Origin: Collinsella sp.
GTDB taxonomy: Bacteria; Actinomycetota; Coriobacteriia; Coriobacteriales; Coriobacteriaceae
Direction of reading: 5' to 3'
NCBI GenBank assembly: GCA_014871665.1
Contig: WGSL01000100.1
Span: 1 to 5,231, forward strand
DNA: 5,231 nucleotides
Below, one piece after another: positions 1 through 5,008 of the stretch. Each line of letters begins with the position of its first letter. The first letter of the stretch is position 1. The notes under the pieces were generated by a model that searched no databases, was not told where the DNA came from, and saw only the letters and a program-made list of their open reading frames with translations. Both the position numbers and the translations under genes were made by a program.

Positions 1-18
1 AGCCAGGACTGTCCGAAA

Positions 19-46
19 TAGCGAGTAAAGGTCCGGGGCCTCGCTA
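19..46. repeat. 7-bp inverted repeat downstream of nrdD
   Basis: TAGCGAG (19-25) and CTCGCTA (40-46) are perfect complements around a 14-base loop, 22 bases after the nrdD stop on the minus strand. No T run follows on either side, so termination here would not be of the simple intrinsic kind. It may be an RNA stem in an nrdD-to-next-gene spacer. Confidence 0.4.
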
Positions 47-67
47 CGGGGCGGCCTGGGATGGTTA

Positions 68-2290
68 TTAGAGATGCAGCACGCGGTCGCGGATCTCCTC
101 GGTTCGGCCCTGATTCCAGAATTGGGTACCGATGTAGCCGCACGTACGACGGGCGACGTTCATCTTCTCCTGATCGCGGTTGCCGCAGTTGGGGCACTCC
201 CACACCAGCTTGCCGTCATCCTCGACAATCTTGATCTCACCGTCGTAGCCGCACACCTGGCAGTAGTCGCTCTTGGTGTTGAGCTCGGCGTACATGATGT
301 TGTCGTAGATGTACTGCATCACGCGAATGACAGCCTTGAGGTTGTCCTGCATGTTGGGAACCTCGACGTAGGAGATGGCACCGCCCGGCGAAAGCTGCTG
401 GAACATACCCTCGAACTTGAGCTTGTCGAATGCGTCGATCTCCTCGGACACGTGAACGTGGTAGCTGTTGGTGATGTAGCCCTTGTCCGTCACGCCCGGG
501 ATGATGCCAAAACGACGCTGCAGGCACTTGGCGAACTTGTAGGTCGTCGACTCAAGCGGGGTACCGTACAGCGAGAAGTCAATATCGCTTTCGGCCTTCC
601 ACTCGGCGCACTTGTCGTTCATGCGCTGCATGACGGCCATGGCAAAGGGCGTGCCCTCCTTCTCGGTGTGGCTGTGGCCCGTCATGTACTTGACGCACTC
701 ATACAGGCCGGCATAACCCAGACTAATGGTGGAGTAACCGCCCACGAGCAGCTTGTCGATCGTCTCGCCCTTCTTCAGGCGGGCGAGGGCACCGTACTGC
801 CAAAGAATCGGCGCGGCATCCGAAAGCGTACCCATCAGACGCTCATGACGGCACAGCAGGGCGCGGTGGCACAGTTCAAGGCGCTCGTCGAAGATCTTCC
901 AGAACTTGTCCATGTCCTGATGCGAGCTCAGCGCGACATCGGGCAGGTTGATGGTCACAACGCCCTGGTTAAAGCGACCGTAGTACTTGGGCTTGTTCGG
1001 GTCATAGTTCAGCGCGTTGGCCACGTTGTTAAATCCGTTACCGGAGCGGTCGGGCGTCAGGAAGCTACGGCAACCCATGCAGGTATAGCAGTCGCCGTTG
1101 CCCGCGGTCTCGCCCTTCGACAGCTTGAGCTCGCGCATCTTCTTCTCGGAGATGTAGTCGGGCACCATGCGCTTGGCGGTGCACTTCGCAGCCAGCTGAG
1201 TCAGGTAGAAGTACGGGGAATCCTCGTGAACGTTATCGTCCTCGAGCACGTAGATGAGCTTGGGGAACGCCGGGGTGATCCACACGCCGGCTTCGTTCTT
1301 AACGCCCTCATAGCGCTGACGAAGCGTCTCCTCCACGATCATGGCAAGGTCGTGCTTCTCCTGAGGCGTACGGGCCTCGTTAAGATACATAAAGACCGTC
1401 ACGAACGGCGCCTGGCCGTTGGTGGTCATAAGGGTCACGACCTGATACTGAATCGTCTGAACGCCGCGACGGATCTCGTCACGCAGGCGGTCCTCAACAA
1501 CCTCGCGGACCTTTTCGGGAGATGCGGAAACGCCGAGCTCCTCGAGCTCGCGGGCGACCTCGCCGCGAATCTTTTGACGGCTCACCTCGACGAACGGGGC
1601 AAGATGGGTCAGCGAAATCGACTGGCCACCGTACTGGGAGGAAGCAACCTGGGCGATGATCTGCGTCGCGATGTTGCAGGCGGTCGAGAAGCTGTGCGGC
1701 TTCTCAATCAGCGTACCCGAGATAACAGTACCGTTCTGGAGCATATCCTCCAGGTTCACCAGGTCGCAGTTATGCATGTGCTGGGCAAAGTAGTCCGAAT
1801 CATGGAAGTGAATCAGACCCTCATTGTGGGCATCCACAATCTCCTGGGGCAGCAACACACGCTGAGTCAGGTCCTTGGAGATCTCGCCGGCCATGTAGTC
1901 ACGCTGAACGGAATTGACGGTCGGGTTCTTGTTGGAGTTCTCCTGCTTGACCTCTTCGTTGTTGCACTCAATCAGCGACAGAATCTTGTCGTCGGTCGTG
2001 TTCTTCTGGCGCTTCAGGCTCTGAACATAGCGATAGATGATGTAATGGCGAGCGACCTCGTAGCAGTCGAGACGCATAATCTCGTCCTCGACCAGATCCT
2101 GAATCTCCTCGACCGACACGGTGTGGCCCGCGTTCTCGCATGCCTCGGCGACGTTTTGTGCCGCGTAAACCACCTGGCGGTCGGTAAGACGAGAGCTCTC
2201 CTCGACCTCCAAGTTTGCGGCGCGGATGGCATTGACGATCTTATCGATGTCAAAGACAACCTCGGTGCCGCTGCGCTTGATGATCTTCAT
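68..2290 (-). CDS. nrdD: Anaerobic (class III) ribonucleoside-triphosphate reductase, large subunit
   Basis: This oxygen-sensitive glycyl-radical enzyme of the cytoplasm reduces ribonucleoside triphosphates to deoxyribonucleoside triphosphates for DNA synthesis. The protein has 740 residues, a normal length for NrdD with one ATP-cone. Residues 1-92 are the ATP-cone (starts MKIIKRSG), the allosteric dATP/ATP switch. The catalytic barrel follows, with HFHD at 161-164, Cys175 in HNCDLVNL, and Cys407 in MGCRSFL, the expected thiyl-radical cysteine. The C-terminus has a zinc site (Cys677, Cys680, Cys699, Cys702) and the radical loop RRTCGY with Gly718. Cys175 is the second active-site cysteine seen in formate-using enzymes such as that of E. 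coli, so formate as reductant is likely (inference). The start at 2290 is chosen because the ATP-cone begins there and AAAGAGG lies 7 bases upstream; an in-frame ATG at 2320 adds ten unsupported residues. The stop is TAA. The radical-installing partner NrdG is not in the window. Upstream NrdR-like boxes suggest dNTP-dependent repression. Confidence 0.97.
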   Translation of the reverse strand: MKIIKRSGTEVVFDIDKIVNAIRAANLEVEESSRLTDRQVVYAAQNVAEACENAGHTVSVEEIQDLVEDEIMRLDCYEVARHYIIYRYVQSLKRQKNTTDDKILSLIECNNEEVKQENSNKNPTVNSVQRDYMAGEISKDLTQRVLLPQEIVDAHNEGLIHFHDSDYFAQHMHNCDLVNLEDMLQNGTVISGTLIEKPHSFSTACNIATQIIAQVASSQYGGQSISLTHLAPFVEVSRQKIRGEVARELEELGVSASPEKVREVVEDRLRDEIRRGVQTIQYQVVTLMTTNGQAPFVTVFMYLNEARTPQEKHDLAMIVEETLRQRYEGVKNEAGVWITPAFPKLIYVLEDDNVHEDSPYFYLTQLAAKCTAKRMVPDYISEKKMRELKLSKGETAGNGDCYTCMGCRSFLTPDRSGNGFNNVANALNYDPNKPKYYGRFNQGVVTINLPDVALSSHQDMDKFWKIFDERLELCHRALLCRHERLMGTLSDAAPILWQYGALARLKKGETIDKLLVGGYSTISLGYAGLYECVKYMTGHSHTEKEGTPFAMAVMQRMNDKCAEWKAESDIDFSLYGTPLESTTYKFAKCLQRRFGIIPGVTDKGYITNSYHVHVSEEIDAFDKLKFEGMFQQLSPGGAISYVEVPNMQDNLKAVIRVMQYIYDNIMYAELNTKSDYCQVCGYDGEIKIVEDDGKLVWECPNCGNRDQEKMNVARRTCGYIGTQFWNQGRTEEIRDRVLHL

Positions 2291-2515
2291 CCTCTTGCCT
2301 CTTTCGCATCGTAGCCTCATCGCGCTTCAGAGCCAAACGATACCCGGCAGGGCTTGCCCCTGTCTTGCGGCGCCGTCGCGCAATCTGTGTTCTCGATAAA
2401 CCATAAGTCCTCATGCGGACAATCCTCGCGGCCGATCAAGCGGCTCAAAGACGTGTCCAAATGGGGCGAATAAGGTTCTCGTTCTCTGTCCGCCATCTAT
2501 CATACGACAAAGAGG
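2291..2515 (-). other. Long untranslated leader of nrdD, no gene seen
   Basis: About 220 bases lie between the NrdR-like/promoter region and the nrdD start. On the minus strand I see no open frame with a ribosome binding site. There is a small perfect hairpin, CAGGG-GCAAG-CCCTG (2362-2348), and next to it a GC-rich palindrome CGGCGCCG (2375-2368). Neither is followed by a T run, so they are not obvious terminators. I recognise no known riboswitch here. If the promoter at 2518-2547 is the real one, the transcript carries this whole leader. Confidence 0.5.
2298..2304 (-). promoter_or_regulatory. Ribosome binding site of nrdD
   Basis: The minus strand reads AAAGAGG here, followed by a 7-base spacer and the ATG at 2290-2288. 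This purine-rich site decides in favour of the start at 2290 over the in-frame ATG at 2320. A second AGAGG directly touches the ATG and is too close to work as a Shine-Dalgarno sequence. Confidence 0.7.
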
Positions 2516-2531
2516 CATCTATATCCTGTAT
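2516..2531. promoter_or_regulatory. NrdR box (weak second copy) over the nrdD -10
   Basis: The 16-mer CATCTATATCCTGTAT keeps the core of the NrdR consensus (CTATAT, then TGT) and matches it at about 10 of 16 positions. Its start is exactly 32 bp from the start of the strong box, so the sites are separated by 16 bp, about three helical turns centre to centre. NrdR boxes usually occur as pairs with this phasing. The sequence alone would be weak; the spacing is what supports it. It overlaps the candidate -10 hexamer. Confidence 0.55.
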
Positions 2532-2547
2532 TCTTTTTTTAGGTCAA
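2518..2547 (-). promoter_or_regulatory. Candidate nrdD promoter
   Basis: On the minus strand a -35 hexamer TTGACC (2547-2542, five of six to consensus) is followed after 18 bases by a -10 hexamer TATAGA (2523-2518, four of six). Transcription would begin near 2511. Both elements are touched by the NrdR-like boxes, which is how NrdR usually blocks polymerase, and this raises confidence. A competing -10, TATGAT at 2504-2499, has no good -35 at the right distance. Confidence 0.5.
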
Positions 2548-2563
2548 ACACAACATATAGTGT
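2548..2563. promoter_or_regulatory. NrdR box (strong copy), upstream of nrdD
   Basis: The 16 bases ACACAACATATAGTGT match the NrdR-box consensus as I remember it (acaCwAtATaTwGtgt) at 15 of 16 positions. The flanks extend the inverted repeat to AAACAC and GTGTTT (2546-2551 and 2560-2565). NrdR is a zinc-finger/ATP-cone repressor that senses dATP/ATP and controls ribonucleotide reductase genes. The site lies just upstream of a -35 hexamer in front of nrdD, the expected target. The match is seen directly; binding is inferred. Confidence 0.85.
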
Positions 2564-2565
2564 TT

Positions 2566-2880
2566 CAGCAGGTCAAAGCAATTAGTCATTTTGCAGACGC
2601 ATTAAAAATGAGGGGTTCTTGGGAAGTCGGTAAAACGTTACCAACACGGCTACCTGCATGGCAGTTATAAAACCCCCTTAGTCAAGCCGCTGACAAATCC
2701 TACCAAAACCAAGCCGCTCACGCCAAAAGAATCCAAAAGATTATGCTTGACCAACATGTTGCGGTCACGGTCGGCCAGGACGTATGCAATCTGCCGGCAC
2801 CTCTACGGGATGCGAAGACCATCGCGTACAAACCTTGGATCAATATTTGGTGGCTTATTTGCCGGCATGTTTGGCGGCAT
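2566..2880. other. Intergenic stretch without a convincing gene
   Basis: This region separates the nrdD regulatory patch from the tRNA terminator and is visibly more A/T-rich than the genes around it. It holds a small perfect hairpin GGTAA-AACG-TTACC (2629-2642), a 9-bp direct repeat CAAGCCGCT (2683-2691 and 2710-2718), a near-tandem 10-bp repeat (2723-2732 and 2733-2742), and a 12-bp tandem repeat at 2845-2880. Open frames of up to about 85 codons exist on both strands, but none has a ribosome binding site with a sensible start. It may hold a decayed gene or an untranslated RNA; nothing decides this. Confidence 0.5.
2845..2880. repeat. 12-bp tandem repeat, three imperfect copies
   Basis: The plus strand reads ATTTGGTGGCTT, ATTTGCCGGCAT and GTTTGGCGGCAT in immediate succession. 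Adjacent copies agree at 9 or 10 of 12 positions. The array ends directly before the A run that forms the minus-strand terminator tail. A multiple of three keeps reading frames open: the plus strand gives an IFGG/LFAG/MFGG-like pattern and the minus strand an MPPN/MPAN/KPPN pattern. Whether either is translated is unknown. Confidence 0.7.
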
Positions 2881-2916
2881 AAAACAAAACAGCCCAGAGA
2901 CATAGCCTCTGGGCTG
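2881..2916 (-). terminator. Intrinsic terminator of the tRNA-Gly/tRNA-Val transcript
   Basis: On the minus strand a perfect 10-bp stem CAGCCCAGAG/CTCTGGGCTG (2916-2907 with 2899-2890) closes a 7-base loop and is followed at once by TTTTGTTTT (2889-2881). It begins 8 bases after the CCA end of tRNA-Val. On the plus strand the hairpin is not followed by T residues, so it works in the minus direction only. Confidence 0.93.
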
Positions 2917-2924
2917 CAAACATT

Positions 2925-2999
2925 TGGTGGGCGTTAGAAGATTTGAACTTCTGACCTCTTCCGTGTCAGGGAAGCGCTCTCCCCCTGAGCTAAACGCCC
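2925..2999 (-). tRNA. tRNA-Val (anticodon GAC)
   Basis: This is a complete 75-base tRNA with encoded CCA (2927-2925). The acceptor stem is GGGCGTT/AACGCCC with discriminator A. The D-arm is GCTC/GAGC. The anticodon arm is CTTCC-CTGACAC-GGAAG, which places GAC at positions 34-36 and reads valine codons GUC and GUU. The T-arm is AGAAG-TTCAAAT-CTTCT with a five-base variable region. All stems pair fully. It lies three bases after tRNA-Gly and just before the terminator, so the two are co-transcribed and separated by processing. Confidence 0.97.
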
Positions 3000-3002
3000 A
3001 AA

Positions 3003-3078
3003 TGGAGCGGACAACGGGGCTCGAACCCGCGACCCCAACCTTGGCAAGGTTGTGCTCTACCAACTGAGCCATGTCCGC
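3003..3078 (-). tRNA. tRNA-Gly (anticodon GCC)
   Basis: This is a complete 76-base tRNA with encoded CCA (3005-3003). The acceptor stem is GCGGACA/TGTCCGC with discriminator T. The D-arm is GCTC/GAGC. The anticodon arm is CAACC-TTGCCAA-GGTTG, which gives anticodon GCC for glycine codons GGC and GGU. The T-arm is GCGGG-TTCGAGC-CCCGT with one G-T pair at its base. It is the promoter-proximal gene of the two-tRNA unit, with its 5' end about six bases after the predicted transcription start. Confidence 0.98.
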
Positions 3079-3090
3079 CTGCGAGGATTT

Positions 3091-3119
3091 AATATACGGG
3101 ATGATCCACCCAAATGCAA
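3091..3119 (-). promoter_or_regulatory. Promoter of the tRNA-Gly/tRNA-Val unit
   Basis: On the minus strand TTGCAT (3119-3114) and TATATT (3096-3091) are separated by exactly 17 bases. The -10 matches consensus at five of six positions; the -35 keeps only TTG. Transcription would begin near 3084, a few bases before the mature 5' end of tRNA-Gly, which is normal for tRNA genes. The -35 lies inside one arm of an A/T-rich imperfect inverted repeat (3115-3144). Confidence 0.72.
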
Positions 3120-3144
3120 GAACTTTTTTTTGAAAAGTTTTGCA
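3115..3144. repeat. A/T-rich imperfect inverted repeat upstream of the tRNA genes
   Basis: TGCAAGAACTTTT (3115-3127) and AAAAGTTTTGCA (3133-3144) form an inverted repeat with one extra G in the left arm and a 5-base loop. It is A/T-rich in otherwise G/C-rich surroundings and overlaps the tRNA -35. It could help terminate the glucosidase message, act as an upstream promoter element, or be chance. Confidence 0.5.
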
Positions 3145-3148
3145 ACGC

Positions 3149-3167
3149 CCTCGCGAACCTCGCGAAG
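3149..3167 (-). terminator. Possible terminator hairpin downstream of the glucosidase gene
   Basis: On the minus strand CTTCGCGA and TCGCGAGG form an 8-bp stem (one G-T pair) with a 3-base loop, 54 bases after the glucosidase stop. The same bases are a 9-bp tandem direct repeat CCTCGCGAA on the plus strand (3149-3157 and 3158-3166). The hairpin is stable, but the following sequence is GCGTTGCAAAACTTTT, without an immediate T run, so intrinsic termination is uncertain. Confidence 0.35.
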
Positions 3168-3220
3168 ACATCAGCCACCACGGAAGGTGTAGGCAAACGC
3201 AAACTCGCCGCAAGAGGCCC

Positions 3221-4954
3221 CTACATCTCACCGAGCATGATCCAGGCAGAGCTGTCCTGTGCGAGCCTGCCGTCTGCAAGCGGTGATGAGGTGAGCAGGA
3301 CCCTGCCCGCCGGCAGCTCCACGGGTGCTGCGCCGAAGTTCGTCACACACGCCCAGCCGTTGTCGCGGCGATAGGCGATGACGCCGCCCTCGGCGCCCTC
3401 GGCACCATCCGCAAGACCGGTGCGCCCGTCAAGATCGAGCCACGCAAGATCGTTGGCGCAACCGCGCAGCTTGCGCCGCAGCCAGAGGGCGTCACGATAG
3501 AGCGCAAGCATCGATGTCGGGTCCACTTCTTCCCTATCGGCAGCATAATCGGAAAACCATGCAGGCTGCGGCAGATGGGGCGCCGCATCGGCGTCTGCCG
3601 GCGAAAACCCAAACGATCCGCCATGCGCGGGATCGTCCGCCGCCACCCACGGCAGGGGCACACGACAGCCGTCGCACCCCTTCTCACGCTTCGGTCCGTG
3701 CGTATTGGTCGCAGTAGGGTCTTCGAGTGCAGCCCACGGGATATCAGCCACCTCAAAAAGGCCGAGCTCCTCACCCTGATACACGTATGCCGAGCCCGGA
3801 AGCGCCAGCTCAAGCAAAAGGGCCGCCCGCGCGCGGCGCTCGCCGAGTTCACGGTCCTCGTCATAAGACGACCCGTCGCGCAAGAGCCAGTCGAGCGCAA
3901 TCTGGTGGTAGCGCGTCGCCTTGATTTGCGGCAGGGCATAGCGTGTCGCCACGCGCGGCACGTCGTGGTTGGAGAGTACCCAGGTCGAGGCGGAATCGGA
4001 TTCGACGGCTGCCTTCAAGCCCTTCTCGATTGCAGTGTGCATGTCATCATAGGTCCAAGTGGCCTTGGCAAACTCAAAGTTGAATGTCTGGCCAAGCTCG
4101 CTGGGACGCGCGTAGAGATACTGGCGCTCGGGCAGCACCCACGCCTCGGCAACGGCACTGCGCGGCGGATTATAGCGGTCGAACACGCGGCGCCACTCGC
4201 GATAGATCTCGTGGACCTCATTGCGGTCCCACAGCGGATGGGTGCCGTCGTCAACCATGTCATCGCCCTCGGCGAGATGCCACCGGTCGAGGTCATCGCG
4301 GTCGAGATCCTTGGCGAGACCCTGCGCCACATCAATGCGAAAGCCGTCGACGCCTCGATCGCTCCAAAACGCCAGGACGTCGCAAAAGAGCGCGTGAACC
4401 TCAGGGCATGACCAGTCAAAGTCCGGCTGCTCGGGCGTAAACATGTGCAGATACCACTGACCGTCCGCAACACGCGTCCATGCGGGGCCGCCAAAGTTGG
4501 CATTCCAATTGGTGGGAGGCAGCTCGCCATGCTCGCCGCGACCATCGCGGAAGATATAACGGGCGCGTTCGGGCGATCCGGGGCCGGCGGCAAGAGCGGC
4601 TTTGAACCAGGGGTGCTGGTTGGATGAATGGTTGGGCACGATGTCGACGATGACCTTGATGCCGCGCGCGTGAGCCGCAGCGATCATGTCATCGAAGTCG
4701 TCAAGCGAGCCGAGACGTGGGTCGACATCGCAGTAGTCCGCCACATCATAGCCGCCATCGACAAGAGGCGAAGGGTAAAACGGGCTCAGCCAGATGGCCT
4801 CGATACCCAGCCGCTCAAGATAGTCCATCTGCTGGGTAATGCCCGCGATATCGCCCAGACCCGAACCAGTCGAATCCTTAAACGAGCGCGGGTAGATCTG
4901 ATAGATCGCGGCATCGGACATCCATGAGCGCGAAGAAGACTTTTCTGTAGCCAT
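3221..4954 (-). CDS. Alpha-glucosidase, glycoside hydrolase family 13
   Basis: A cytoplasmic retaining enzyme that should release glucose from the non-reducing end of short alpha-glucosides such as maltose or isomaltose-type sugars. The 577 residues carry no signal peptide. The barrel starts at AIYQIYPRSF (16-25), followed by DGGYDVADY (66-74). Conserved region I is DIVPNHSS with Asp104 and His109; the B domain lies roughly between 110 and 175, with QPDFDW at 176-181. Region II is GFRIDVAQG with nucleophile Asp208, region III is AEAW with acid/base Glu270, and region IV is LSNHDVPR with Asp331. A short beta C-terminal domain spans about 510-577. The overall style fits the actinobacterial alpha-glucosidase subfamily (GH13_30-like, from memory). 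Substrate linkage cannot be read from sequence; oligo-1,6-glucosidase is the main alternative. The start at 4954 is set by AAGGGAG nine bases upstream; an in-frame extension to 5044 lacks family sequence. The stop is TAG. No transporter or regulator gene adjoins it here. Confidence 0.95.
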   Translation of the reverse strand: MATEKSSSRSWMSDAAIYQIYPRSFKDSTGSGLGDIAGITQQMDYLERLGIEAIWLSPFYPSPLVDGGYDVADYCDVDPRLGSLDDFDDMIAAAHARGIKVIVDIVPNHSSNQHPWFKAALAAGPGSPERARYIFRDGRGEHGELPPTNWNANFGGPAWTRVADGQWYLHMFTPEQPDFDWSCPEVHALFCDVLAFWSDRGVDGFRIDVAQGLAKDLDRDDLDRWHLAEGDDMVDDGTHPLWDRNEVHEIYREWRRVFDRYNPPRSAVAEAWVLPERQYLYARPSELGQTFNFEFAKATWTYDDMHTAIEKGLKAAVESDSASTWVLSNHDVPRVATRYALPQIKATRYHQIALDWLLRDGSSYDEDRELGERRARAALLLELALPGSAYVYQGEELGLFEVADIPWAALEDPTATNTHGPKREKGCDGCRVPLPWVAADDPAHGGSFGFSPADADAAPHLPQPAWFSDYAADREEVDPTSMLALYRDALWLRRKLRGCANDLAWLDLDGRTGLADGAEGAEGGVIAYRRDNGWACVTNFGAAPVELPAGRVLLTSSPLADGRLAQDSSAWIMLGEM

Positions 4955-4955
4955 G

Positions 4956-5008
4956 GGGCGTATCTCCCTTGCAACGAGGTTATGCGAGATGCCCACGATG
5001 ATACGCCC
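4956..5008 (-). repeat. 9-bp perfect inverted repeat in the glucosidase leader
   Basis: GGGCGTATC at 4956-4964 is the exact reverse complement of GATACGCCC at 5000-5008, with 35 bases between. In a minus-strand transcript it would form a stem whose 3' arm sits between the ribosome binding site and the ATG. As DNA, the two half-sites are 44 bp apart centre to centre. A -10-like TATCAT (5003-4998) overlaps the upstream arm, so a transcript started from it would lack that arm. Confidence 0.6.
4964..4970 (-). promoter_or_regulatory. Ribosome binding site of the alpha-glucosidase gene
   Basis: The minus strand reads AAGGGAG here, with a 9-base spacer to the ATG at 4954-4952. This fixes the start. 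The last base of the site and the whole spacer are part of, or next to, one arm of a 9-bp inverted repeat (4956-4964 with 5000-5008), so ribosome access may depend on RNA folding. Confidence 0.75.

Noticed and set aside
74..2314. A 746-codon open frame on the plus strand opposite nrdD
   Set aside because: It is the antisense shadow of a high-G+C gene. The translation is Leu/Val/Ala/His-rich with no recognisable domain, whereas the minus strand encodes a complete NrdD with all motifs.
2290..2320. Upstream ATG at 2320 as the nrdD start
   Set aside because: The ATP-cone begins at the 2290 start, which has AAAGAGG at proper spacing; the extra ten residues are Arg-rich and correspond to the ribosome binding site region.
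2413..2670. An 85-codon plus-strand open frame
   Set aside because: It lacks a ribosome binding site, has no recognisable domain, and runs straight across the NrdR boxes and nrdD promoter.
2845..2930. A 9-bp direct repeat ATTTGGTGG (2845-2853 and 2922-2930) touching the 3' end of tRNA-Val, as a possible integration site pair
   Set aside because: Too short, mostly within the CCA region and the 12-bp tandem repeat, and no integrase or phage gene is present.
2743..2937. A 64-codon plus-strand open frame ending in tRNA-Val
   Set aside because: It overlaps the terminator and tRNA in antisense and has no ribosome binding site.
2803..3279. A 158-codon minus-strand open frame across both tRNAs
   Set aside because: It reads through two intact tRNA genes and the terminator; the translation is simply that of tRNA sequence.
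3575..4411. A 278-codon plus-strand open frame opposite the glucosidase
   Set aside because: Antisense shadow of the GH13 gene, with no family features; the minus strand shows all GH13 motifs.
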